NCBI RefSeq assembly: GCF_037890675.1
Contig: NZ_CP149574.1
Location: forward strand, 186,001-250,000
Reading direction: 5' to 3'
Source of the DNA: Methylovirgula sp. 4M-Z18
Lineage (GTDB): Bacteria > Pseudomonadota > Alphaproteobacteria > Rhizobiales > Beijerinckiaceae
Length of the DNA stretch: 64,000 bases
Each line of letters begins with the position of its first letter. Positions within the stretch are counted from its first letter, which is position 1. Under the pieces are notes generated by a model. It searched no databases and was not told where the DNA came from. It was given only the letters and a program-made list of their open reading frames with translations. A program made the position numbers and the translations under genes. Positions 25,595 to 34,724 of this stretch are shown here, piece after piece.

Positions 25595-26895
25595 GCGCGC
25601 CGCGCGCTCCCGCGGTGCAGGGCTTCGGCTGCCGTGTCAATATGATCGAGACGGAAACGATCCGGCAGGCGCTCGAGGCCCACGGGCGCGACGATCTCGT
25701 GGTCATCAATACCTGCGCCGTCACCGCCGAGGCGGTGCGGCAGGCAAAACAAGCTATCCGCCGCGCGCACCGCGACCAGCCGCAAGCGCAGATCATCGTC
25801 ACCGGCTGCGCCGCGCAATCCGAGCCCGAAACATTTGCCGCCATGCCGGAAGTCGCGCAGGTGATCGGCAACGACGTGAAACTCAAGCCGGAGACCTGGG
25901 CCCGCGATTTCGGCACGGACACGCAAGAGCGTGTGCGGGTGAACGACATCATGGCTGTGCGGGAAACCGCCGCGCCGTTCTTGGAAGGGTTCGACGGCCA
26001 TACCCGAGCTTTCGTGCAGGTGCAGACGGGCTGCGATCATCGCTGCACCTTCTGCGTCATTCCGTTCGGCCGCGGCAATTCGCGCTCGGTGCCGATGGGC
26101 GATGCAGTGACGCAAATCGCGCGATTGGTCGAGCGCGGCTACCGCGAGGTCGTGCTCACCGGTATCGACATCACCTCCTATGGCGCCGATCTGCCGGGCG
26201 CGCCGAAACTCGGCCGTCTGGTCAAACATATCCTGCGGCAGGTGCCGCACCTGCAGCGGCTGCGCATCTCCTCGATCGATTCGGTCGAGGCCGATGACGA
26301 TCTCATCGATGCGCTGGCAAACGATGCGCGCATGATGCCGCATCTGCATCTCTCGCTGCAGGCGGGCGACGATCTGATCCTGAAGCGCATGAAGCGCAGG
26401 CACAGCCGCGCCGATGCGGTGCGCTTTTGCGAGCGGATCCGTAAATTGCGGCCCGATATCGTCTTCGGCGCCGATCTCATCGCCGGTTTTCCGACCGAGA
26501 GCGAGGAGATGTTCGCGCAATCGCTGGCGCTAATTGATGAGTGCGGCCTCACCCACCTGCACGTCTTCCCCTATTCGCCGCGCCGCGGCACGCCGGCCGC
26601 CAAAATGCCGCAAGTGCCGCGCCCCTTGATCAAGGAGCGGGCCAGCCGCCTGCGCGCCCAGGGCGAGGCGGCGATGGGCCGGCATCTTGCCGCCCAGGTC
26701 GGCCGCACGGTGGCGGTGCTGATGGAGCGCGGTGGCACGGGCCGCATGGAGGATTTCACGCCGGTCCAGGTGCAAGAGGCGCAGGCCGGCGAGTTGTTGT
26801 TGACACAAATCTTGTCACTGCGAAACGGCAAATTATTGGGAGCTCCTGTGGCGCATCTAGTATCTACCTCCGGCCGTGAGAGCCGCGCCATCTAG
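25591..26895 (+). CDS. mtaB: tRNA t6A37 methylthiotransferase MtaB
   Basis: Radical-SAM enzyme that converts t6A to ms2t6A at position 37 of ANN-decoding tRNAs, 434 aa. The N-terminal cluster-binding cysteines are in [18 protein letters not shown] and TGCAAQSE; the radical-SAM motif is [16 protein letters not shown] (CxxxCxxC). The C-terminal portion with [12 protein letters not shown] replaces a full TRAM domain. A GTG start overlaps the dapF stop. In many relatives ftsY follows immediately; here ftsY lies 9.3 kb further on, with an accessory block between. Confidence 0.95.
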   Translation: MSAPRAPAVQGFGCRVNMIETETIRQALEAHGRDDLVVINTCAVTAEAVRQAKQAIRRAHRDQPQAQIIVTGCAAQSEPETFAAMPEVAQVIGNDVKLKPETWARDFGTDTQERVRVNDIMAVRETAAPFLEGFDGHTRAFVQVQTGCDHRCTFCVIPFGRGNSRSVPMGDAVTQIARLVERGYREVVLTGIDITSYGADLPGAPKLGRLVKHILRQVPHLQRLRISSIDSVEADDDLIDALANDARMMPHLHLSLQAGDDLILKRMKRRHSRADAVRFCERIRKLRPDIVFGADLIAGFPTESEEMFAQSLALIDECGLTHLHVFPYSPRRGTPAAKMPQVPRPLIKERASRLRAQGEAAMGRHLAAQVGRTVAVLMERGGTGRMEDFTPVQVQEAQAGELLLTQILSLRNGKLLGAPVAHLVSTSGRESRAI

Positions 26896-27015
26896 AGGAA
26901 GTTGAAATTTTAGATTAATCAATAGGTTGATGACACTGTCGGGTCGTTGTCGTGGATCTTTATTTCGAATCGCATCAAATTTGGGCACGAAAACGATTCG
27001 GTGAAAGGTACGACA

Positions 27016-28230
27016 ATGAACTCCGATGAGGGCCCAAGACATTCGGAAGCCATCGATGATCACGCGCGGCCGCTTACCATTGCAGAAATCGCCAACTTTG
27101 TAAGGGCGCAGCGCGAAGCAAATGGCTGGTCTCAAGAGACGCTCGCTGAAATATCCCGCCTTAATGTAAGGACAATTCAGCGTGTGGAAGACGGTCAGCC
27201 GAGCAGTGTCGACACTAGGCGCGCGCTCGCTAGTGCATTTGGATTCTCGGATATCGATTTTTTTTCCAAGCCGATGCCTGTTCCAGACGAGGTAACGATC
27301 AGGAAATTGGTCGAGGAGTGCCGTCGCCTGCAAACAGAGAGAGAACACCTCCAAGAGCAATTGATATCTTTGAGTAAACAAGCAGAGGCTTCGCAGGCGA
27401 TGCTCAACATAGTAGCCGCTCGCGACATCCGATGGCTACATGTTGTTAGGACAACATTAGTGCCAAAACAGCCCGGCCGAGTTCCTTTTCATAACGCCAC
27501 TGAGATTGCTCTTCGCGGCTATCATTGCAGCATGCGGCATAAGCCTATTTTGGATCGGGTAACATGGTCGCTACTCGCGTATAGCGAAGGTGGACTCCAT
27601 CGAGGTTATCACGCGGGTTTGATTTTCACGGGTAGCCACTTTGCCCCGGGTGTTACAATTGCGCATCGTGTCAAAGGTGCCCCGACTAACGGTGCTCCGG
27701 ACGCCAGCAATATTTGGCAGCAACCAAACATTTGTTTCGGCGATTATCTGGAACTTGCGGCCAGTACTGAGGTAGATGGTCCAGTTTCATGGCGTCGAAT
27801 GGAATTTTGCGTGCGGAGTCCCGAGGGGTACATCTCCGACTGGGTCGATTTTTCTTATACTTTTGATGATGAAAAGCTACATGCGGACATGCAGAGGCTT
27901 TGCTCTGTGGGCGAAACTTTATTGAACGATGGGCAGGCCGCCGCCGCCGTCGAACCTTTGCGGCGATCATGGATAATATCACGGGCGTTGTTTGGATGGG
28001 GGTCGGATGAATATGTGCGGCATGAGGCCATTTGGAAGCGGGCGCTAGAGCAGGCAGCGTTAGATAAGCTCCGCTTTCGCGAAGGCGTAGATCTGCGGGT
28101 AGTCGCAGGGCCACACGAAGGCAAATCTGGAAAAGTTATTCGCATTTTTCCGCATCATTTCCATGCTTATCTCATCAGCGCCGGCAGTGAGGAGATACAG
28201 GCCGCTGATGAGCAAGTGGAGGCGATTTGA
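27016..28230 (+). CDS. XRE-type HTH protein with coiled coil and KOW-like C terminus
   Basis: Unrecognised multidomain protein, 404 aa. Residues 22-83 form an XRE-type helix-turn-helix (EIANFVRAQREANGWSQETL, then LNVRTIQRVEDGQPSSVDTR). Residues 92-130 form a probable coiled coil (ECRRLQTEREHLQEQLISLS). The middle 200 residues match no family I know. Near residues 355-390, GVDLRVVAGPHEGKSGKVIR has the KOW pattern of NusG/ribosomal proteins. The start ATG has AAAGG upstream. GC is clearly lower than in mtaB next to it, and the gene lies exactly at the break between mtaB and ftsY, so acquisition is likely. It could be a transcription regulator; function unknown. Confidence 0.72.
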   Translation: MNSDEGPRHSEAIDDHARPLTIAEIANFVRAQREANGWSQETLAEISRLNVRTIQRVEDGQPSSVDTRRALASAFGFSDIDFFSKPMPVPDEVTIRKLVEECRRLQTEREHLQEQLISLSKQAEASQAMLNIVAARDIRWLHVVRTTLVPKQPGRVPFHNATEIALRGYHCSMRHKPILDRVTWSLLAYSEGGLHRGYHAGLIFTGSHFAPGVTIAHRVKGAPTNGAPDASNIWQQPNICFGDYLELAASTEVDGPVSWRRMEFCVRSPEGYISDWVDFSYTFDDEKLHADMQRLCSVGETLLNDGQAAAAVEPLRRSWIISRALFGWGSDEYVRHEAIWKRALEQAALDKLRFREGVDLRVVAGPHEGKSGKVIRIFPHHFHAYLISAGSEEIQAADEQVEAI

Positions 28231-28334
28231 GTTGAACAGATCCGCTCCAGCAAAAATAATCAAAACCGCACCCTGCGCGTGAATGCACTCGAGGCGGGCC
28301 CGCTGATCGGCGCGCCGCATGTGGCCGCGTAGTT
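28231..28334. other. Short convergent gap
   Basis: About 100 bases between the XRE-KOW gene and the repeat copy 2. No gene or clear terminator seen other than the adjoining palindrome. Confidence 0.4.
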
Positions 28335-28384
28335 AGAGCATTTTCCAGAAAAGTTGCGCGACTTTTCGGTTAAGAAGATGCTCT
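28335..28384. repeat. Interspersed palindromic repeat, copy 2
   Basis: Begins AGAGCATTTTCCAGAAAAG and ends TTAAGAAGATGCTCT, with the centre TTGCGCGAC. It matches the unit at 19059-19102 except for a few bases. Its right edge supplies the stop codon of the leftward GNAT gene, so insertion probably defined that gene's present 3' end. Confidence 0.82.
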
Positions 28385-28931
28385 ACACGTTCGGCCCGAT
28401 CGGTGAGGTCGCGCCGGGGCCGAGCGAGCGCTGGACCATGACGCTGTCCGACCATTTGCCGTAGCGATAGGCCACGCCCGGCAGGAGCCCGACCCGGGCG
28501 AAGCCGAAGCTTTCGTGCAGCCCCAGCGACGCCTTGTTCTCGGCATCGATATAGCCGATCATTTGCCGGAATCCGGCGGCGGCGCAGGCGCCGATCAGTT
28601 CCTGCATCAGCAACCTTCCGACGCCGCGCCCCAAGTGGTCGTGATGCACATAGATCGAGTGCTTCACCGTGAACCGGTAGGCCGGGCGTTTGCGGAACAA
28701 CACGACATAAGCATAGCCGACGACCATACCGCCGCGGGTCGCCACGAGATGCGGCAGCTTGCGGTCGCGCAGGTTCTTGCGCCGGTCGCGCAGGTCGTCT
28801 GGTTGCGGCGCCCCCATGTCCGCGACATGGGCTTCGATGCCGCGGCGGATATGGTGGCGATAGATGGCGAGCATCGGCTCGACATCGGTATCCCGCGAGG
28901 GGCGGATGAGGATAGGTAGTTCGGTGTCCAT
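28383..28931 (-). CDS. GNAT N-acetyltransferase (phosphinothricin acetyltransferase-like)
   Basis: Acetyl-CoA-dependent N-acetyltransferase, 182 aa. The order LPILIRPSRDTDVEPMLAIY, VVGYAYVVLFRKRPAYRFTV, the CoA-binding loop DHLGRGVGRLLMQEL and SLGLHESFGFARVGLLPGV is that of the PAT/YwnH subgroup, which often acetylates small amines or amino-acid analogues. It begins 15 bases after the decarboxylase stop, so the two form an operon, and a substrate that is a polyamine made by the decarboxylase is an attractive inference. The stop codon lies at the edge of the palindromic repeat. Confidence 0.88.
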   Translation of the reverse strand: MDTELPILIRPSRDTDVEPMLAIYRHHIRRGIEAHVADMGAPQPDDLRDRRKNLRDRKLPHLVATRGGMVVGYAYVVLFRKRPAYRFTVKHSIYVHHDHLGRGVGRLLMQELIGACAAAGFRQMIGYIDAENKASLGLHESFGFARVGLLPGVAYRYGKWSDSVMVQRSLGPGATSPIGPNV

Positions 28932-28946
28932 TTGTCGTCGCGATCC

Positions 28947-31316
28947 TCAACCCTGTATTTGTTCGCTGACGACGTAAGTAAACAATCGCACCTTTCCAGT
29001 CGAATCGGTCTCGCGATAGAGGCCCTGGATTTCCACGTCGAAGCCGGGGAACGTGTTGAAGCACGCTTCGAACATCTGCAGATAGGCGATCATCGGTTTC
29101 GCCCGATCGGTGATCCGCTCGCCAGGGACGATGGTGGCGATGCCGGGCGGATAGACGACGAAGGGCGTCGCGGCGATACGGCCCGCAATGGCGTCGATCG
29201 GCAGATAATCGACGTCGTTGCGCACGAGGCAGCGCGCCGCATCATGCGGCGACATCGCCATTTCCGGCAGGTGCTCGGCCGAAAACTGCCTGGCCTGCAG
29301 GCCGCTGATGTCGTGATCGCGGAAGAAGCGGTGCATGTCGCCGCACAGATCGCGCAACCGCACGCCGGCATAACGACCCGGCCGGCGCCGATAGAATTCT
29401 GGGATCGCCTCTTCCAGCAACGCATTGTCGTCGTGCAGCTTCTTGAACGCGACGAGCCCGCTGATCAGCGTGCCGGCCTTGCTGGCCTCGACGCCCGGCG
29501 TCAGCAGGAACAGGAGCGAGTTGAGGTCGTTCTTTTCGGCGACGATCCGGTTCTCGCGCAGGAACTGGGCGACGACCGGGGCGGGGATGCCGTGGTCGGC
29601 ATAGGTGCCGGTCTCGCGATCGAAGCCCGGCGTCAGCAGGGTCAGCTTGTTGGGGTCGGTCATGGCGAAGCCCGGCTCCATCTGGGTGAAGCCGTGCCAA
29701 CCCGCGTCGGGCGCGAATTGCCAATAGGTCGGATTGCTCGCAAGCTGGTCGGTTGCAACCATCTCCCAGGCGACGTCGTGGACCGCGCCTTCGTGCGAGG
29801 CGTCCGAAATCGTCACCCGGTCCGGCACGAAGGGCTCGAAGAACCAGCGCCGCTCGGGCCGGGTCTCGCGCTCCTCGAATTCGCGGCGGACGGCCCGGAT
29901 CTTCTTGCGCAATTCGATGCCGAGCCGGATCGTATCGTCCCACAGCACTTCGCCGGAGCGCCCCTTCATCATCTGCGCGCCGACGTCGAGCGACGCGAAC
30001 AGCGGATAGAACGGCGAGGTCGAGGCATATTGCATGAAGCTCTCGTTGAAGCGCCGGTGCTCGACGCGGCGCTTCTGGCCCTTGATATGCCGGTCCTTGA
30101 TGTGAATCTGCGACGCTTGCGAGAAGCTGGCCAATTGCTTGTGCGTCGATTGGGTCGCGATAATGCCCGGCGAATCGGGCCCGAGGTTCGAGAGACCCAT
30201 CGCGAAGCGACCCGCATAGAGCGGGTGGAATTTCATGAAGCCGGCCCAAGCTTCGTCGAACAGGATATATTCGCACAGGTGTCCGATGCGATCGAGGATC
30301 ATCTGCGCATTGTGGATCGTCCCGTCATAGGTGCATTGCTCGACGACGGCGACGCGGAACGGGCGCGGCTTCTTCCAGGCGTCCGGGTCCTTGACGAGGG
30401 GATTGGTGCGGATGCGCTCGCGCAGGGCCGTCTCGTCGAACGTGTCCCAGCGCATCGGGCCGATGAGGCCCCAAGCATTGCGGGCCGTCGGGATATAGAT
30501 CGGAATGCCGCCGGAGATCAGCAGCGCGCCGTGATGCGCGGCCTTATGATTGTTGCGGTCGAACAGCACGAGGTCGTCGTCGGTGACCAACGCGGCGAGC
30601 ACCACCTTGTTGGAAGTCGAAGTGCCGTTCAGGACGAAATAGGTCTTTTCCGCGCCGAAGATCTGTGCCGCTTCCTTCTGCGCCTTCAGGGCTGGCCCTT
30701 CATGGGTCAAAAGGTCGCCCAAATCGAGCACCGAATTGTCGAGGTCGTCGCGGAAGACGGACTCGCCCAGATGCTCCATGAAGACGCGGCCGATCGGGCT
30801 GCGGCTGTAGAACACGCCGCCGTTGTGGCCCGGGCAGGTCCACAGATGGTTGCCTTCCTCGGCATAATCGACCAGCGCGCCGAAGAACGGCGTCTTCAGC
30901 GTCTCGGCATATTGCTTCAGCCGGCTGATCAGGCTCTTGGCAATGAAGGGCGGCGTTTCTTCCGACAGGAAGATGTAGCCGTCGATGAAGTCGAGCACCT
31001 CGACCGGCACGTCCTCGAAGCGCTTGCGCCGGATCAGCAGAAGGATCGGGAAGTCGAGGCCGCGCCGTCGCATGAGATTGATCAGCGAAGCTGTCTTGCC
31101 TTCCAGCCCCTTCTTGCCCCAGTCGACCACCATGCAGCCGATGGCGGCGTCGGTCTTGACCGCAATTTCGGCGTCTTCGAGCTTGCGGGCCTTGACGACC
31201 TCGAAGCCCGACCGCTCGATTTCTTCGATGATCTGGTTGTACCGGATCCCTTCGAGATCGTCGGCCTCGAAGTTTGGTGTCGCGAACAGAAAGGTAAAGC
31301 GCCTGAAGTAGTCCAT
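28947..31316 (-). CDS. Orn/Lys/Arg decarboxylase, PLP fold-type I with REC-like wing domain
   Basis: Large pyridoxal-phosphate amino-acid decarboxylase, 789 aa, releasing CO2 from a basic amino acid to make a polyamine. The N-terminal wing domain (residues 1-140, receiver-like fold) is followed by the PLP domain with NHLWTCPGHNGGVFYSRSPI, LNGTSTSNKVVLAALVT and the Schiff-base Lys393 in ATQSTHKQLASFSQASQIH. The C-terminal part contains VYPPGIATIVPGERI. The start MDYFRRFTFLF is chosen because the frame upstream is not family-like. It resembles inducible arginine or ornithine decarboxylases, but the exact substrate cannot be read from these motifs. Confidence 0.93.
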   Translation of the reverse strand: MDYFRRFTFLFATPNFEADDLEGIRYNQIIEEIERSGFEVVKARKLEDAEIAVKTDAAIGCMVVDWGKKGLEGKTASLINLMRRRGLDFPILLLIRRKRFEDVPVEVLDFIDGYIFLSEETPPFIAKSLISRLKQYAETLKTPFFGALVDYAEEGNHLWTCPGHNGGVFYSRSPIGRVFMEHLGESVFRDDLDNSVLDLGDLLTHEGPALKAQKEAAQIFGAEKTYFVLNGTSTSNKVVLAALVTDDDLVLFDRNNHKAAHHGALLISGGIPIYIPTARNAWGLIGPMRWDTFDETALRERIRTNPLVKDPDAWKKPRPFRVAVVEQCTYDGTIHNAQMILDRIGHLCEYILFDEAWAGFMKFHPLYAGRFAMGLSNLGPDSPGIIATQSTHKQLASFSQASQIHIKDRHIKGQKRRVEHRRFNESFMQYASTSPFYPLFASLDVGAQMMKGRSGEVLWDDTIRLGIELRKKIRAVRREFEERETRPERRWFFEPFVPDRVTISDASHEGAVHDVAWEMVATDQLASNPTYWQFAPDAGWHGFTQMEPGFAMTDPNKLTLLTPGFDRETGTYADHGIPAPVVAQFLRENRIVAEKNDLNSLLFLLTPGVEASKAGTLISGLVAFKKLHDDNALLEEAIPEFYRRRPGRYAGVRLRDLCGDMHRFFRDHDISGLQARQFSAEHLPEMAMSPHDAARCLVRNDVDYLPIDAIAGRIAATPFVVYPPGIATIVPGERITDRAKPMIAYLQMFEACFNTFPGFDVEIQGLYRETDSTGKVRLFTYVVSEQIQG

Positions 31317-31654
31317 GCTGGCCCCGTAGATGTTGGCCGTGATTAGTTGGCGAGTTTTGTGACAATTAGACGACAAGTTGCCGCAGGAGGGAGCAACATT
31401 GGGCTCGATGCGGGGAACGGCGCCGCAGCCGCGTATTGCAACGTCTGCTTCGGAGGCGAAGCGATCGCAAGTGGATAGGGTGGGCGCGAAGCGGACATGT
31501 TCCTGACGCTGATTCGAAGACCGCTTGCTACATTGCCGCGACATCGGAGGCAACGGCGTGGCGCTGATTATTATGCCACAGATCTTTGAAGCGGGATGAC
31601 GTTCCGCGGCGAACAGCGCGCTGATTGACGTCGTGATCTCGGCTCGGCCAGACC
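31317..31654. other. Intergenic gap upstream of the decarboxylase
   Basis: 338 bases between two leftward genes. It contains no supported open frame or RNA; it should hold the decarboxylase promoter. No operator was recognised. Confidence 0.4.
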
Positions 31655-32833
31655 CTAAAGTTTTTTCTTGTTCTTTTCGAGATACATAACTTCGTCCGCT
31701 CTCTGCAACAACCCTTCGAACGAGTGCACGCCGTCCCAGGTGCACGCGACGATCCCGATGCTCATCGCCAAATCGATATTCTCTTCCCGGCTGATCCGTT
31801 CGATATTCGCCTGCAGGCGGCTGCGCAGCTGTTCGATCCCGCCTTCGTAATTCGTCACCAGCACGGCGAATTCGTCCCCGCCCAGGCGGGCGACGGTGTC
31901 GGTCGCGCGGAAGCTGGCTCTGAGCGCTCTCGCGCCACCTCTGATCAGCCGGTCCCCGGCCTGGTGCCCGAACGTGTCGTTCACGCGCTTGAGACCGTCC
32001 AAATCCGCAAACAGCATCATGACCGGCTGCCGCGACCGGGCCGCGACGCGGAAATCGTGTTCGCCGAACGTCATGAACCCGCGCCGGTTGTGCAGTCCCG
32101 TCAGGTCGTCGGTCAGGGAAAGGCGGCGGACCTCTTCCTCCGCCTTCTTGCGTTCCTGCACTTCGTGGTGCAGTTGGCGATTGGCTTCGGCCAATTCAGC
32201 CGTCCGGTGGTCCACCCGTTGTTCCAACTCGGCGAACAATTGCACATGTTCCATGGCGACGGCGGTCGTGTCGGCCAGCGCCTGCAGAATGGCGATCTGC
32301 TCCGCCGGCGGGCGGTAAACTTTGGCCCAATAATTGCCGATTGCGCCAAGGGGATCGCGCGTGCGGATCGGAACCATGGCCATGCTGCGCACGAAGGTCG
32401 GGCGATAGGCATCGACCGGAACGCGCGGATCCTGAAATATGTTCTCAATCACCGTGGATTGCCGGTTCATCATGACCCAGCCGCTGACGCAGGTCTCCAG
32501 CGGAAAGCGGGAGCCCTTCCAGAGCGGGCTGATGGCATTTTCCTCGGCGTAGTAGCATTCGTCCCCATCTTTCAGGACGAAAGTGGCGCCGTCCGCGCCA
32601 GTCAGGTCCCGCGCCGCGCGCCGCACGATGGCCATGACCCCGGCAAGGTCGCGGGCCAGGGAGAGTTCCTGCACGACGCCGACCAATTCCGCCATCGCGG
32701 AAGCGTACCGGCCAGAACGGTCCGTGACGTCGGCGGCAGCGGGATCGATCTTTTTTGCAGCGGCGCTGTTCGTTTGCGTGTCCTGCATCCGTGGCATTTC
32801 CTCAGGAGACCAGGCGGAATCAAAGGAGGGCAT
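31655..32833 (-). CDS. GAF-GGDEF diguanylate cyclase
   Basis: Cytoplasmic c-di-GMP synthase, about 392 aa. A GAF sensor domain covers roughly residues 50-195 (TGADGATFVLKDGDECYYAE, later FVRSMAMVPIRTRDPLGAIG). A coiled coil at about 200-235 (ELEQRVDHRTAELAEANRQL) links to the GGDEF domain. The active-site GGDEF is intact at residues 318-322, and RATD five residues before it forms the allosteric I-site, so product feedback is expected. The start is uncertain: ATGs at 32797 and 32788 are alternatives, and none has a well-spaced ribosome site. Signal unknown. Confidence 0.92.
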   Translation of the reverse strand: MPSFDSAWSPEEMPRMQDTQTNSAAAKKIDPAAADVTDRSGRYASAMAELVGVVQELSLARDLAGVMAIVRRAARDLTGADGATFVLKDGDECYYAEENAISPLWKGSRFPLETCVSGWVMMNRQSTVIENIFQDPRVPVDAYRPTFVRSMAMVPIRTRDPLGAIGNYWAKVYRPPAEQIAILQALADTTAVAMEHVQLFAELEQRVDHRTAELAEANRQLHHEVQERKKAEEEVRRLSLTDDLTGLHNRRGFMTFGEHDFRVAARSRQPVMMLFADLDGLKRVNDTFGHQAGDRLIRGGARALRASFRATDTVARLGGDEFAVLVTNYEGGIEQLRSRLQANIERISREENIDLAMSIGIVACTWDGVHSFEGLLQRADEVMYLEKNKKKL

Positions 32834-33326
32834 TTTGTGAACAATCTCACATTTTGCAAAAAAATTCTCTGAATTTTGGACCTTGTGGGCTGCGGAATTG
32901 TCGGTGCGTAACCGAACCGCATCGCCTGCGGTCAATGCCGCCGCCCGCTGCCGGGGCTGCGAACTGAGATTAACAAAATGTAAAGGAGCCTCTTTCTTTC
33001 TTCCTGCACCCGGAGTTCGGTAAAGACGTGGAGACCGGGTCAAGTCCGGTCATGACGCCCCCCCAAAAGAGACGAATAGACGGTCACTTTTGTCGCGAGT
33101 ACAACTTGGAAGTGCCGCATTTGAAAACTCAATGAGATAGTGATGCCGATTAGCGTGACGACTGCCGCGGGGGAGCGGCAGTTTGCGGCTGTCGAGGCAC
33201 GCACGCTCAAATCATTTCAACGCCGCGATGCTGCGTCTGGGCGCAACGCTCCTGGGTCGATGGATTGGCGCAACACGCAAGCAAGCCGGTTTTTGTCTCA
33301 CCGATCTGGTATTCTGGAGGCTCACC
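32834..33326. other. Divergent intergenic region (about 490 bases)
   Basis: It separates the GGDEF gene from the unknown gene at 33327. A small hairpin GACCGG / CCGGTC (33033-33051) with a GTCAAGT loop is visible, followed by a run of seven or more C. Frames here are short and unsupported. I do not recognise a riboswitch or small RNA. Confidence 0.4.
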
Positions 33327-34160
33327 ATGGGTGAAATTGATCGCAAGCAATTTCGTGATGCCGTTATAGAAGTCAAGAAAGCCTGGGTATTCGAAGATTG
33401 GGCGCCGGTACTAACGCCGCTTTTCCGCCTGGCGATGTTCGATATGCTGCCTGTTTTGGATGAACTGAGCGGCCTCGATCGCGCGAAACTCATCTCCGCG
33501 GCCAATCTCATTCAAAACCAGGGACGTCTTGGTGACATTTCGTGGCGACGCCTGAAATTCGCTGTAACGGTTATTGAGAAGCGCGAGATTAGTGATTTTG
33601 GCCTGAACGACGACAACCAGGTGAATGATGGCCGCGTGTTTCTCGGATGTACGAGGCTCGTGGACAGCGAGGTGCGTGCCGAAATAATCAAGGCCCTGGA
33701 TCAGGCACGAGCAGCCATCAAGAATGGCGACAAAGGTACCGAATATGCGACGCTCGGCGGCGATGAGAATCGCTGCTGCGGCGAAGCTTGTATCGCCTGG
33801 AACAAGGTGTTGGTAGGCAAGCGGCGCGCCCAGCCGGGAGCGTCGTTGGACTCAAGCCTTGCGGCGGCTGCGCATTACATGTTGGCGCGCTTCCATGTTT
33901 GCGCAGCCAAAGCCTCCATCGGACAAATGGACATGGTCATCGACATGTATGACAACAAGAAGCGCGACGCGATTGCCCGTGGTGATAGGGATTTGAAATC
34001 GATGGCGCTCAAGCCGGGCAGTCGCCCCTATCCGCCGGATTTCGGGATCAAGAGGTGGGCGAAGCAGGGATCTATCGAGGGCGAAGCGGATAGACAGCGA
34101 TGCAATGCCAATTCTTCCACGCCGTATATATTCCCAGACGTTGATGGGGGTGAGGCGTAA
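33327..34160 (+). CDS. Uncharacterised protein (33.3 kb)
   Basis: I do not recognise this 277-aa protein. The start ATG (MGEIDRKQF) has GGAGG six bases upstream, which settles it over earlier frames. The N-terminal 90 residues look helical (VLDELSGLDRAKLISAANLI). Two cysteine spots, ENRCCGEACIAW at about 148-159 and HVCAAKA near 190, are followed by a segment with DMYDNKKRDAIARGDRDLKS and the conserved-looking PPDFGIKRWAKQGSIEGEAD. There is no signal peptide or membrane segment. It sits in the accessory block next to a transposase remnant, so recent acquisition is plausible. Possibly an effector or toxin-related protein, which is speculation. Confidence 0.65.
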   Translation: MGEIDRKQFRDAVIEVKKAWVFEDWAPVLTPLFRLAMFDMLPVLDELSGLDRAKLISAANLIQNQGRLGDISWRRLKFAVTVIEKREISDFGLNDDNQVNDGRVFLGCTRLVDSEVRAEIIKALDQARAAIKNGDKGTEYATLGGDENRCCGEACIAWNKVLVGKRRAQPGASLDSSLAAAAHYMLARFHVCAAKASIGQMDMVIDMYDNKKRDAIARGDRDLKSMALKPGSRPYPPDFGIKRWAKQGSIEGEADRQRCNANSSTPYIFPDVDGGEA

Positions 34161-34298
34161 GTTGCTGAGCTGACTTGGTCTGCTAGGCATGACTGCCCGG
34201 CTGTTACCGCCAGCACGATATCGTCGTGATGGCCTACGACACAGGGCGTTGTTGTACGGGTGCGCTGCTGGGCACGATTTGGTCTTTGATGATGTCGC

Positions 34299-34467
34299 CT
34301 ATGCAAACTTCACGATCCGGCAAGCGGATTTCGGACGGGCGCATGCCAGCATGCGGTTGAGTACATTACACCCGATGGCACCCTCGACCTGCGGCGCAGG
34401 AAACGGCCAGGCGCGCAGTCGCCAGCCGATCAAGGCTTTATAGCTGCCGATCGCGGTCTCGACCCAG
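34299..34467 (-). pseudogene. IS5-family transposase remnant (C-terminal fragment)
   Basis: On the minus strand the frame ending at 34299 reads VETAIGSYKALIGWRLRAWP then a Q-E-A-IGC-VLNRML pattern and ARPKS, the characteristic C terminus of IS5-type transposases (the SYK..IG..LRA..VLNRM..RP signature). The catalytic DDE core and terminal inverted repeats are not visible on either side, so this is a decayed fragment about 55 codons long. It marks past insertion in the accessory block. Confidence 0.75.
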
Positions 34468-34724
34468 GGCTCCGTACACAGGTTAGGAGGCACTAAATAT
34501 TAGCGACGCTTTGATTCTGACCTTGGCCAAAATTGGAGCCGTTGCTCACGGACCATTGCGATTTTCGGCACCAGCCATGCATCTGAAGATTGTCCGACGT
34601 CGCTTTTGGTCATGCTCATGCAGCGATTTTACATTTTGTTAATCTGAGTTCGGAGCCCTGCGCCCGCCGCCGGGCGGCTGGACGGGATGTCTGCTCTGTG
34701 ATAAGAACGTAATAAGAACATTTG
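34468..34724. other. Gap beside the transposase remnant
   Basis: About 250 bases without a supported gene. It may include further eroded IS sequence and the promoter of the GNAT gene at 34725; I could not find matching inverted repeats. Confidence 0.35.

Noticed and set aside
28932-31346. Very long plus-strand open frame (about 800 codons)
   Set aside because: It is antisense to the decarboxylase, rich in Arg/Asp/Gly, with no recognisable domain. High-GC third-position bias creates such shadows.
33033-33060. Possible structured RNA or riboswitch with C-run upstream of the 33.3 kb gene
   Set aside because: Only a 6-bp hairpin is convincing; too little to call an RNA.
34189-34443. 84-codon plus-strand frame over the IS remnant
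   Set aside because: It is antisense to the recognisable transposase fragment and has no features of its own.
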